DNA of 7,999 nt, taken from positions 1 to 7,999 of the forward strand of contig DDED01000063.1 in the NCBI GenBank assembly GCA_002336035.1. The letters are read 5' to 3'. A program made the translations under genes and the position numbers. Each line of letters opens with the position of its first letter. The stretch's first letter is position 1. Source of the stretch: Cellvibrionales bacterium UBA1963 (GTDB lineage Bacteria; Pseudomonadota; Gammaproteobacteria; Pseudomonadales; UBA7434). The notes beneath the pieces were generated by a model. That model saw only the letters and a list, made by a program, of their open reading frames with translations, had not been told where the DNA came from and made no database searches. Positions 1 to 6,644 of this stretch are shown here, in pieces.

Positions 1-103
1 GGCTTTATAGGCCGCTGTGGTGCGGTTGGCGTTGCTATGATGTTGGTGAGAAGCCACTTATTTTTCTTAAAACGGTGTTTTTTTACCTTTTTTCTCTATT
101 TTT

Positions 104-131
104 GAACTTATTTCAGATGCTGAATGTCTAC
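104..131 (+). promoter_or_regulatory. Candidate sigma-E (RpoE)-type promoter for the protease gene
   Basis: GAACTT at 104-109 matches the core of the sigma-E -35 element. After a 17-base gap comes TCTAC at 127-131, close to the -10 core TCTGA/TCTAA. The usual gap is about 16. The downstream product belongs to the DegP/DegQ family, and E. coli degP is a classic sigma-E target, which makes the match more plausible. It would give a leader of roughly 100 bases. Found by eye only; no better sigma-70 promoter was seen in this leader. Confidence 0.33.
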
Positions 132-227
132 CCTTGTTCCAAGTGTTAGGTATTTAGCGCTTTTTCCAGTGGTTTAATTGTTTGGAACCTTTTTAAAATC
201 CAGCAATATTTTTAATTATTTGCCTTT

Positions 228-233
228 AAGGAG
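228..233 (+). promoter_or_regulatory. Ribosome binding site that fixes the protease start
   Basis: AAGGAG lies 7 bases before the ATG at 241. This is the best Shine-Dalgarno match on the plus strand of the window. It argues strongly for starting at 241 and not at the in-frame TTG at 178, which has no such site. Confidence 0.85.
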
Positions 234-240
234 TATTTTC

Positions 241-1611
241 ATGTTCTTATATTCGCTTCAGCGCGTGTGCCTATTGTGCATCGCGATGGCACTCAGTTCG
301 GGTTGCTTTTCTGCACTGCCTATTTTTGATAGTCAAGGTGACACATTGCCGACGCTTGCACCGATGCTAGAAAAAGTGAATCCTGCAGTTGTCAATATTT
401 CAACTTTCACAACACGAAACGTGACAAACCCTGTGCTAGATGACCCGTTATTTAGGCATTTTTTTGGTGGCCAAAATGGTCGTAAATTTAATTCTCAGCC
501 ACAAAGAAGGCGCACTCAGAGTGCCGGTTCTGGGGTCATTGTAGATGCCGATAACGGCACCGTTATTACAAATTATCATGTCGTTAAAGACGCTGATGAA
601 ATTCAAGTTAGCTTAAATGATAAGCGTACTTTTGAAGCTACGTTAGTTGGTAGCGACTCAGAAGTTGACATTGCGATTTTAAAAATTAAAGCAAAGAATT
701 TAACTCAGCTGTCTTTAGCCGATTCAGACACACTAAGACAAGGTGATTTCGTTGTTGCTATAGGTAATCCATTTGGTTTGGAAAATACAGTGACTACCGG
801 TGTGGTGAGTGCGTTAGGCCGTTCTGGTTTAGGTATTGAGGGCTATGAAAACTTCATTCAAACCGACGCATCGATAAACCCTGGAAACTCTGGAGGAGCA
901 TTAGTTAACCTGCGTGGAGAATTAATTGGAATTAACACGGCAATCATTGCGCCGAATGGTGGCAATGTTGGCATTGGTTTAGCAATACCTGTCAATATGG
1001 CTAAAAACAGCGCTGATCAATTGCTTGAATTTGGAGAGGTTAGGCGGGGGCAGTTAGGTATTGTCATTCAGGACGTGACGACGGACTTGGCCGAAGCTTT
1101 TGATTTAGATGGTCAGGAGCGGGGCGTACTCATTACTCAAATAAAAGAAGGCAGCTCTGCTTTTAAAGCATCATTAATGGCAGGCGATATTATTTTAAAA
1201 GTTGATGGAAAAAAAGTTGCTACTGCTGCTAAATTAAGAAATATAGTCGGTTCTTCAAGAATAGGTGACAGCCTAAAGCTTGAGCTCATACGCGACACGA
1301 AGCGTAAAAAAATCACCGTTATGGTTGGTGAATCGGTTACCATGACGTTAAAAGCATTTGATATACACCCCCGTTTAGACGGTGCGAATCTAAAAAATGC
1401 TAAAAATGATTCGGGTGTTGAGGTAGAAAAAATTATAGAAGGCTCTAAAGCATCACAGTCTGGATTAATGGTAGGAGATCGTATAGTTTCAATTAACCGA
1501 GTGTTAATTTCCAACTACAGGCAGTTATCTGAAGTAGCAAGGCGCAGTAATGGTAAGCTCCTATTCCGAGTACTTCGAGGTAACAGCGCTTTATTCATTG
1601 TTTTAAACTAA
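241..1611 (+). CDS. degQ: DegQ/DegP-family periplasmic serine endoprotease
   Basis: A 456-residue HtrA-type protease that degrades or chaperones misfolded envelope proteins in the periplasm. Visible in order: a hydrophobic export signal (about residues 9-25); the family's N-terminal segment LAPMLEKVNPAVV; the trypsin-like domain with the triad His113 (TNYHVV), Asp143 (SEVDIAI) and Ser217 (NPGNSGGAL); PDZ1 at about 267-364; PDZ2 at about 374-456. Two PDZ domains exclude a DegS-type single-PDZ regulator. The short linker before the catalytic domain (about 65-95) is closer to DegQ than to DegP. The ATG at 241 is chosen over the TTG at 178 because of the AAGGAG site. The signal contains LSSGC at 18-22, which could be a loose lipobox, so membrane anchoring by lipid is possible. 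The next gene starts 10 bases after the stop, suggesting co-transcription. Family assignment is secure; degQ rather than degP is inference. Confidence 0.93.
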   Translation: MFLYSLQRVCLLCIAMALSSGCFSALPIFDSQGDTLPTLAPMLEKVNPAVVNISTFTTRNVTNPVLDDPLFRHFFGGQNGRKFNSQPQRRRTQSAGSGVIVDADNGTVITNYHVVKDADEIQVSLNDKRTFEATLVGSDSEVDIAILKIKAKNLTQLSLADSDTLRQGDFVVAIGNPFGLENTVTTGVVSALGRSGLGIEGYENFIQTDASINPGNSGGALVNLRGELIGINTAIIAPNGGNVGIGLAIPVNMAKNSADQLLEFGEVRRGQLGIVIQDVTTDLAEAFDLDGQERGVLITQIKEGSSAFKASLMAGDIILKVDGKKVATAAKLRNIVGSSRIGDSLKLELIRDTKRKKITVMVGESVTMTLKAFDIHPRLDGANLKNAKNDSGVEVEKIIEGSKASQSGLMVGDRIVSINRVLISNYRQLSEVARRSNGKLLFRVLRGNSALFIVLN

Positions 1612-1621
1612 TGGTGATCAT

Positions 1622-2359
1622 ATGCCGTATCAAAATGTATTGATTTATTTATCAGCTCGTTGGTTTTCGATCTTTACCTTATTAGCCTCGATTTTTTTTC
1701 AATCCGCTGTTTTCTGTCAGTCAGCGTTACCAGCGGCGATGGCACATGAATCAAATATTCTTGAGTTAAGTGGCGAGGCTACATTAACAGTCATTCCTGA
1801 TCAGCTATCATTTACTATTATTGTTGTTTCCAATGACGACATCATGTCGGTAGCTTACCGTCAAGTTGAGCGGCAAGTCAGTAAAATACTAACTTTACTG
1901 ACTGATTTTGATTTACCTGATGCCAATATACAGGCGGTAGATTTTTCAATGACTACTTTGTTTGACTACCAACCTCAAACAAAAATTAGTGGGTATTCTG
2001 CTCAGCGAACCGTTTCTATTATATTAGAAGACATTTCAGATTACGGCAGTATCATTGAAGCACTTTCAACAGCGGGCAACTTTCGTTTTGAACAGGTCAA
2101 ACTATCGTCAAGTAACTATTCTGATTTAGAGCAACAAGCACTCGTAGCCGCGTACCAAAATGCTGCTGATAAAGCGCAAGCCATAGCCAATGCTAGTGGA
2201 AATACGCTGTTAGGTTTGATTAACTTTCGAGAATCTAACGTTTCTATTTCGCGGCCATATAGAGCTAGAGCAGGTTCAATAAAGGCAAATACGGCAAATA
2301 TTTCAGAGGGTAGTATTTCGATAACAAAAAATATTGTTGCTCAATTTGGATTTAAATAA
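1622..2359 (+). CDS. Exported SIMPL-domain (DUF541, YggE-like) protein
   Basis: A 245-residue protein. Residues 14-31 form a hydrophobic export segment, with a possible signal peptidase site after AMA at 39-41. The rest is a SIMPL domain, recognisable by its start (ILELSGEATLTVIPDQLSF), the YSAQRTVSIIL strand about 80 residues later, and the helix LVAAYQNAADKAQAIANASG. E. coli YggE of this family has been linked to oxidative-stress tolerance, but the biochemical role of the family is unknown. The ATG follows the protease stop by 10 bases, with a weak GGTGA site at 1613-1617. The pair therefore looks like an operon, and both products should act outside the cytoplasm. A joint role in envelope stress is inference only. 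No membrane segment is seen beyond the signal. Confidence 0.85.
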   Translation: MPYQNVLIYLSARWFSIFTLLASIFFQSAVFCQSALPAAMAHESNILELSGEATLTVIPDQLSFTIIVVSNDDIMSVAYRQVERQVSKILTLLTDFDLPDANIQAVDFSMTTLFDYQPQTKISGYSAQRTVSIILEDISDYGSIIEALSTAGNFRFEQVKLSSSNYSDLEQQALVAAYQNAADKAQAIANASGNTLLGLINFRESNVSISRPYRARAGSIKANTANISEGSISITKNIVAQFGFK

Positions 2360-2416
2360 TGCTGATGCCTTTGTATTGATTATCGGGCGAGCGCGTTGAT
2401 TGTCTGACAGAAGTAA

Positions 2417-3130
2417 AAAGACAATAATGACTACCTGCTTAGGAAAGTGGGTAATTCTTTTCGGTTATATCGTAATAATGTGTTTCACTCTCAGTATAAC
2501 GGTGGTCGATTTCTTAACGGTGGCGTATGGGACATGCTTTGGCTGCCTATTTATTTCGACCTGTTGACCGACCACTTCGGATATTGATTCTTGGACTTGG
2601 TGCTGGAACAGTGGTTAAAAAAATCCAACACTATGCTTGCATTAGCAAACTTATCGCTATCGCTATTGATGCCACTCATATTTATATTGCAAAAACACTT
2701 ATGGGTCTCAATAGCGCTGACTTTTCATTTTATCATGCTGATGCTGTGGAATGGTTGGCGAGCTATCAAGGTCAATGCTTTGATGTCATCATTGATGATT
2801 TATACTTTGAGCAGGAATGTGAGCCTTTAAGGGCGGTAGACTTTCAAGAAAATAACCGTTCATGGCTGCCTTTACTCAAGAGTCGTCTGTACGAAGGAGG
2901 ACTCTTGATTGCCAATTGCGTTTCACCCGCGCAAGCCCGCACCTCAGTGTCGACATCTTCACCTGGTTTCAAGCACGGCATGCGGTTCACAAAGTCAGAA
3001 TATGCCCATATTAGCGGTAGTGTCTGATCTTCCGTTAATGCGTAAGCAATGGCGTGAGAAGCATGTTGCCATTGTTGGCTTATCAAGCGCTAGTGAGGCT
3101 GAAACTCGGCATACTATTCGAACACTGTAA
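2417..3130 (+). pseudogene. Spermidine-synthase-like SAM-dependent methyltransferase, broken by three frameshifts
   Basis: The coding sense passes through three frames. Frame 2 (about 2417-2540) gives LRKVGNSFRLYRNNVFHSQY and then GGRFLNGGVWD. Frame 1 (about 2535-2940) gives ALAAYLFRP; the SAM-binding loop ILILGLGAGTVV; the post-I acidic strand end AIDATHIYIA; FDVIIDDLYFEQE; and EGGLLIAN. Frame 3 (about 2940-3000) gives SVDIFTWFQARHAVHKVRI. Frame 2 again (about 3000-3130) gives NMPILAVVSDLPLMRKQW and an end at TAA 3128-3130. Each switch fits the loss of one base: near CTTTGG at 2536-2541, near 2935-2950, and near AGAATATG at 2997-3006. Together the pieces resemble a protein of about 230 residues of the Spermine_synth (PF01564) fold. 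The longest intact piece, from ATG 2527 to 3027, has the SAM loop but lacks both ends. The original start is unclear: GTG 2447 is in frame but poorly placed after AGGA. The original substrate is unknown. Confidence 0.72.
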
Positions 3131-3133
3131 GCT

Positions 3134-3159
3134 AAAGTGTTCAGCACTTTCCTTTTTTG
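3134..3159 (+). terminator. Rho-independent terminator candidate after the methyltransferase remnant
   Basis: AAAGTG (3134-3139) pairs with CACTTT (3145-3150) around a 5-base loop, closely followed by a T run at 3153-3158. It starts three bases after the TAA of the remnant, where a terminator would be expected. The stem is short and A+T-rich, so strength is probably modest. AACACT at 3121-3126 could instead pair with AGTGTT at 3136-3141, competing with this stem. Confidence 0.55.
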
Positions 3160-3169
3160 TTATAAGCAT

Positions 3170-3203
3170 AGAGCTTTAAATTATTAGTCGACAGCTCTTT
3201 TTG
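3170..3203 (+). terminator. Second, weaker terminator-like hairpin
   Basis: AGAGCT at 3170-3175 pairs with AGCTCT at 3193-3198, followed directly by more T bases up to 3202. The 17-base loop is long for an intrinsic terminator. It may act as a backup to the hairpin at 3134-3159 or may be chance. The rest of the gap to the next gene (about 3204-3350) has no convincing promoter. It holds one inverted repeat, CAAACTT 3263-3269 with AAGTTTG 3286-3292. Confidence 0.3.
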
Positions 3204-3360
3204 TCTTTATATTAGTCTGCCTTTTGGTTGGTGCGTTTGCTAATGAGTAGCGTTAGCCTATTCAAACTTTTGCGTCTGAGGGTTCAAGTTTGTTGGCCTT
3301 TATGATGTGTGTTCTACTCAGTCTATTGGGTCGTGTAATTTACTTTTGAGCGTGAGCAAC

Positions 3361-3981
3361 GTGGATATATCAACTATAAACCGACAATTGCGTGACTCCT
3401 CTGCAGAACAAATTATTCGTTGGGCACTGAGTCAGCAATTGAAGACGATATTAACAACCAGTTTTGGTAAAAACGCCGCAGCACTGTTGCAACTTGCCAG
3501 TCAGGTTGACCAGCAGCTGCCTGCCGTTTGGATAGATACTGGCTATAATCTCAGAGATACTTACGTCGTTGCTGAGAAACTTATGCAGCGAATTCCTCTT
3601 GACTACCATATTTTTTCTCCGTTAATGACTTCTGAAAGAAGAAACGCCACGATGGGTGGAATTCCTTCAATGGAAGACGAGGAATTACATAAGGCATTCA
3701 CTTACCAAGTAAAATTAGAGCCCTTTGATCGAGCAATTAAGCAGTTCCAACCTGATATGTGGATAACAGGTATTCGTCAGCAAGATACTGAGCATCGAAA
3801 AACACTGGATATTGTGAGCCGAGATGCGCGTGGTTTATTAAAGATAGCACCATTGTTTTACTGGTCAGATGACCAGCTTGAAGCGTACGTGCAATCGAAT
3901 CAGTTGCTGTCTTGCCGTCATTACTTTGATCCCACGAAAGTTCAAGATGGTCGAGAATGTGGCCTTCATACGTCAGCTTAA
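3361..3981 (+). CDS. cysH: Phosphoadenylyl-sulfate (PAPS) reductase family protein, short variant
   Basis: Members of this family reduce PAPS (or APS) to sulfite with thioredoxin or glutaredoxin in assimilatory sulfate reduction. Numbering from GTG 3361 (206 residues): the nucleotide-binding motif TTSFGKNAAALLQL starts at about 32, WIDTGYNLRDTY follows at about 57, ITGIRQQDTEHRKTL at about 135, and the C-terminal catalytic motif ECGLH has Cys200. The paired-cysteine iron-sulfur motifs of APS reductases are absent. The E. coli segment with HPLWDEGY and GDTHTT is replaced by a short CRHYFDPTKVQDGR stretch, so the protein is about 35-40 residues shorter than E. coli CysH. The start is uncertain. 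GTG 3361 has GTGAG 4 bases upstream and fits the E. coli N-terminus; in-frame GTGs at 3352 and 3307 are possible, but 3307 has no ribosome site. No other cys gene is adjacent. It converges on purB with a 7-base gap. Family is secure; PAPS as substrate is inferred. Confidence 0.82.
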   Translation: MDISTINRQLRDSSAEQIIRWALSQQLKTILTTSFGKNAAALLQLASQVDQQLPAVWIDTGYNLRDTYVVAEKLMQRIPLDYHIFSPLMTSERRNATMGGIPSMEDEELHKAFTYQVKLEPFDRAIKQFQPDMWITGIRQQDTEHRKTLDIVSRDARGLLKIAPLFYWSDDQLEAYVQSNQLLSCRHYFDPTKVQDGRECGLHTSA

Positions 3982-3988
3982 TTATTGA

Positions 3989-5350
3989 TTAAACGTTTTT
4001 AGCAAGCTCAGCCGCTTGCCCAATATAGTTAGCCGGTGTAAGCGCTAGCATGGCAGTTTTTGCGTCATCATTAACATCTAAGCCATTAATAAATTCAGCC
4101 AGCGATTCGGCATTGACCTTTTTACCTCGTGTTAACTCCTTAAGTTTCTCGTAAGGTTCACTGACGCCATAACGACGCATGATCGTTTGAAGTGGTTCTG
4201 CTAATACCTCCCATGCTTGATACAGATCCTCGTTAAGGACGGCTTCGTTAAGTTCTAATTTTTTCAATCCCTTTTGTGTCGATTGATACGCAATTAGGCT
4301 GTAGGCAAAACCAACGCCCATATTCCTTAAAACAGTAGAGTCTGTTAGGTCTCTCTGCCAGCGTGAAATCGGTAATTTCTCGGCCATGTGGTTCAGTATG
4401 GCGTTTGCTAAACCGAGATTGCCTTCAGAGTTTTCAAAGTCAATGGGATTGACTTTATGGGGCATCGTTGATGAGCCGATTTCACCTGCTATTTGTTTTT
4501 GCTTAAAGTAACCGCGAGAGATATAAGCCCATATATCCCGATCGAAATCAATCAAAATTGTATTAAAGCGAGCGAGGCATTGAAATAGTTCTGCAATATA
4601 GTCATGGGGTTCAATTTGAGTGGTATAAGGATTCCACTGCAGTCCCAGACTCTCTACAAACTGTTTGGCATGTGAAGGCCAATTAATATTAGGGTAGGCC
4701 GAAATATGAGCGTTATAGTTCCCTACAGCGCCATTGATTTTTCCTAAAATTTCAACTTGAGAAAATTGTGCTAATTGTCGTCGAAGTCGAACCACGACGT
4801 TTGCAAATTCTTTACCCACCGTGGTCGGGCTGGCTGTTTGCCCATGTGTACGAGAGAGCATCGGCTGCATTGACCATGCGTGTGCATAGTCGGTCAATTG
4901 GTCAATGATCGTCTGCATGATAGGTATCAATGCTTGCTTACCCGTTTCTAACATCACCGCGTGTGATAAATTATTAATGTCTTCTGAGGTGCAGGCAAAA
5001 TGAATAAACTCTTTAGCGTCAGTTAACTCTTCAATATCTTCAAGTTGGCTTTTTAAGAAGTATTCCACGGCTTTTACGTCATGATTTGTGGTGGATTCAA
5101 TCGATTTAATTGCTTCAGCATCGGACTCACTGAAGTCGCTAACAATTTTATCAAGTGCATCAATAGCAGCCTGACTAAACGGTGCTAATTCTGTGATTTC
5201 AGGGGTATTTGCTAGCGATTGAAGCCATTTAACTTCAATTAATACGCGTGCAGCAATTAAGCCGTACTCACTAAAAATATCATTCAAGGCAGCTGTTTTG
5301 TTGGCATAGCGGCCGTCGATAGGGGAAATGGCTTTAAGGATAGTTGGCAT
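3989..5350 (-). CDS. purB: Adenylosuccinate lyase
   Basis: Cleaves SAICAR to AICAR and adenylosuccinate to AMP, two fumarate-releasing steps of purine synthesis in the cytoplasm. Numbered from ATG 5350 (453 residues; E. coli has 456), it aligns with E. coli PurB along its whole length. Landmarks are SPIDGRY near the start, TTNHDVKAVEYFLK with His90, HFACTSEDINN at about 117, SRTHGQTASPTT with the general-acid His169, the fumarase/lyase signature around SSTMPHKVNPIDFENSEG (catalytic Ser294), and RWQRDLTDSTVLRN. An in-frame ATG at 5371 would add MPRKKPI. I prefer 5350 because it matches the E. coli N-terminus, but neither start has a clear Shine-Dalgarno. It lies about 130 bases after mnmA, with its own promoter candidate. 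It is intact, with no odd residues seen. Confidence 0.97.
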   Translation of the reverse strand: MPTILKAISPIDGRYANKTAALNDIFSEYGLIAARVLIEVKWLQSLANTPEITELAPFSQAAIDALDKIVSDFSESDAEAIKSIESTTNHDVKAVEYFLKSQLEDIEELTDAKEFIHFACTSEDINNLSHAVMLETGKQALIPIMQTIIDQLTDYAHAWSMQPMLSRTHGQTASPTTVGKEFANVVVRLRRQLAQFSQVEILGKINGAVGNYNAHISAYPNINWPSHAKQFVESLGLQWNPYTTQIEPHDYIAELFQCLARFNTILIDFDRDIWAYISRGYFKQKQIAGEIGSSTMPHKVNPIDFENSEGNLGLANAILNHMAEKLPISRWQRDLTDSTVLRNMGVGFAYSLIAYQSTQKGLKKLELNEAVLNEDLYQAWEVLAEPLQTIMRRYGVSEPYEKLKELTRGKKVNAESLAEFINGLDVNDDAKTAMLALTPANYIGQAAELAKNV

Positions 5351-5395
5351 AATAGGTTTTTTTCGTGGCATTTGAGAGAAAAAAGATTGACTGTT

Positions 5396-5424
5396 ACTAT
5401 GCGTAAAACGATGGATTGAGTCAA
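5396..5424 (-). promoter_or_regulatory. Sigma-70 promoter candidate for purB
   Basis: Read on the minus strand, TTGACT (5424-5419) is followed after exactly 17 bases by CATAGT (5401-5396). This matches the -35 consensus at five of six positions and the -10 at four of six. Transcription would start near 5389, about 40 bases before the preferred purB ATG. I saw no good PurR operator in the gap. Confidence 0.55.
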
Positions 5425-5444
5425 ATCTTAAGCGTGTGCAAATT

Positions 5445-5459
5445 ACCTCGATAAGAGGT
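5445..5459 (-). other. Small hairpin between mnmA and purB
   Basis: ACCTC (5445-5449) and GAGGT (5455-5459) form a 5-base-pair stem around a 5-base loop, just past the mnmA stop. On the mnmA transcript it is followed by only a weak U-rich stretch, so it is a poor intrinsic terminator at best. It could slow read-through from mnmA into purB. Confidence 0.25.
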
Positions 5460-5480
5460 TAGGCGCTTTTTATCATTTGT

Positions 5481-6569
5481 TTATCGTAGCGTAGGCGTGG
5501 CGGATTCAATGACTGCGCCGCCCAAGCATTGATCATCCGTATAAAACACTACGTATTGCCCTGGGGTAATGGCACGTTGAGCCACCTCAAAAGCAACGAT
5601 GAGTTTACCATTGTTATCATCAAATATGGTGCATGCTTGGTCTGCTTGACGGTATCTGGTTTTAGCGTGGCATTTAAACGGCAATGAAGGGGGTTGATTG
5701 ATCCAACGGGGCTCAATTGCGATTAATGAGTGAGCGAACAGTGCGGGGTGATCATTGCCCTGAACCACCAAAAGCGTATTTTGCTGAATATTTTTGTCGG
5801 CTACATACCAAGGTGCTTGATGAGCGTTAGCAACGCCACCAATGCCAAGGCCTTGTCGCTGGCCAATAGTATGAAACATCAGGCCATTGTGTTCACCCAT
5901 ATTCTGTCCTTCGTCATTCAGAATAAGGCCTGGATTGGGCTTGATGTATTGCTCTAAAAAGTCGCTAAAACGTCTTTCTCCGATAAAGCATATGCCGGTA
6001 CTGTCCTTTTTGTTGTGAGTCACCAAACCGGCCTGCCTAGCAATATGACGGACCTCAGATTTTTCTAATTCACCGACAGGAAACAACGTTTTGGCTAATT
6101 GCAGTTGATCGACACTATGAAGAAAATAACTTTGATCTTTATTATGATCGAGACCTTTTAATAGTTTGGTTTCGCCGTCTTGTTGCGCCGTTCGGGCGTA
6201 ATGACCGGTTGCAATATTGTCAGCGCCAAGCTGGTCAGCATAATCGGCAAATACTTTAAATTTGATTTCTCGATTACAAAGTACATCTGGATTAGGTGTT
6301 CTGCCTGCTTGATATTCTGCGAGAAAATGTTCGAAAACATTGTCCCAATATTGACGAGCAAAATTTGCTGTGTGCAGTTCAATATTGAGGGCATCGCAAA
6401 CTCTGAGAGCATCTTCAAGGTCTGTGCGAGCTGTGCAATATTCAGTGCCATCGTCTTCATCCCAGTTTTTCATAAACAGCCCTTCAACAGCAAGTCCTTG
6501 CTGTTGAAGTTTTAATGCTGTGACGGATGAGTCAACGCCTCCAGAGATACCCACAATGACCTTGTTCAT
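5481..6569 (-). CDS. mnmA: tRNA-specific 2-thiouridylase
   Basis: Transfers sulfur to C2 of the wobble uridine-34 in tRNA for Lys, Glu and Gln, using ATP and sulfur relayed by the IscS/Tus system. Numbered from ATG 6569 (362 residues; E. coli 368): PP-loop GISGGVDSS at 7-15, GLFMKNWDEDD at about 30, TPNPDVLCN with catalytic Cys98, ATGHYAR at about 120, DHNKDQSYFL at about 141, and DSTGICFIGER with the second catalytic Cys194. A C-terminal beta-barrel includes KTRYRQAD and ends in GAVIES. An upstream TTG at 6608 would add 13 residues (MASLIYYRRILLI). I reject it because that TTG overlaps the -10 hexamer and the family begins at KVIVGISGG. The ribosome site before 6569 is poor. hflD, normally the next gene downstream, is absent. 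Confidence 0.97.
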   Translation of the reverse strand: MNKVIVGISGGVDSSVTALKLQQQGLAVEGLFMKNWDEDDGTEYCTARTDLEDALRVCDALNIELHTANFARQYWDNVFEHFLAEYQAGRTPNPDVLCNREIKFKVFADYADQLGADNIATGHYARTAQQDGETKLLKGLDHNKDQSYFLHSVDQLQLAKTLFPVGELEKSEVRHIARQAGLVTHNKKDSTGICFIGERRFSDFLEQYIKPNPGLILNDEGQNMGEHNGLMFHTIGQRQGLGIGGVANAHQAPWYVADKNIQQNTLLVVQGNDHPALFAHSLIAIEPRWINQPPSLPFKCHAKTRYRQADQACTIFDDNNGKLIVAFEVAQRAITPGQYVVFYTDDQCLGGAVIESATPTLR

Positions 6570-6584
6570 GATTAACAAAATACG

Positions 6585-6615
6585 CCTATAATAAATGAGT
6601 GATGCCAATTATAGG
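6585..6615. repeat. Perfect 8-base inverted repeat in the mnmA leader
   Basis: CCTATAAT (6585-6592) and ATTATAGG (6608-6615) are exact reverse complements separated by 15 bases. Each arm contains TATAAT on one strand, so the arms look like two -10 hexamers pointing in opposite directions. It could be an operator, a leader hairpin, or an accident of A+T-rich sequence. Confidence 0.5.
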
Positions 6616-6635
6616 ACGCTTGATGTTCCGTGCAA
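6608..6635 (-). promoter_or_regulatory. Sigma-70 promoter candidate for mnmA
   Basis: On the minus strand a perfect -10 hexamer TATAAT (6613-6608) follows TTGCAC (6635-6630) after 16 bases. The -35 is weak, matching three of six positions. Transcription would start near 6601, about 32 bases before the ATG at 6569. It lies immediately after the Nudix stop, so mnmA need not depend on read-through from the genes before it. Confidence 0.5.
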
Positions 6636-6644
6636 ATCATTAAT

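Larger units (their letters stand above)
1..240. other. Left-edge leader, mostly non-coding
   Basis: No complete gene lies here. The first 60 bases are richer in G+C than the T-rich stretch that follows and could be the edge of a neighbouring gene. A minus-strand frame could start at a GTG at 57-55 and run off the left end (MASHQHHSNANR...), but it has only a weak purine-rich stretch upstream. Plus-strand frame 1 stays open to a TGA at 103-105, but its predicted tail is Phe/Cys-rich and unlike a normal C-terminus. I cannot choose between these. From about 61 to 227 the sequence looks like untranslated leader of the downstream protease gene. Confidence 0.4.

Noticed and set aside
1137..1514. 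Minus-strand open frame of 125 codons inside the protease gene
   Set aside because: It lies opposite the two PDZ domains of an intact gene, has no recognisable domain or ribosome site, and its composition is that of an antisense shadow.
2427..2570. Short hydrophobic frame from ATG 2427 that looks like a small membrane protein
   Set aside because: The overlapping frame 2 reads family-like methyltransferase sequence, and this one ends soon at a TGA. It has no good ribosome site.
2527..3027. Programmed ribosomal frameshifting to explain the three frame changes
   Set aside because: Three separate shifts would be needed. I see no slippery heptamer followed by a strong stem or pseudoknot at any of the three places, so decay or sequencing error is simpler.
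2844..3086. Minus-strand 80-codon frame over the methyltransferase remnant
   Set aside because: No recognisable domain and no ribosome site; it overlaps sequence with clear plus-strand protein sense.
3978..3992. Bidirectional terminator between cysH and purB
   Set aside because: TTAAT and ATTAA form only a 5-base A/T stem spanning both stop codons; too weak to call a terminator.
5372..5480. PurR operator upstream of purB
   Set aside because: Only a fragment (GTTTTACGCA, minus strand) resembles the site. The symmetrical partner half is absent.
6158..6515. Frames of 100 and 111 codons on both strands within mnmA
   Set aside because: They lie within the N-terminal, most conserved part of mnmA, have no domains and are shadows.
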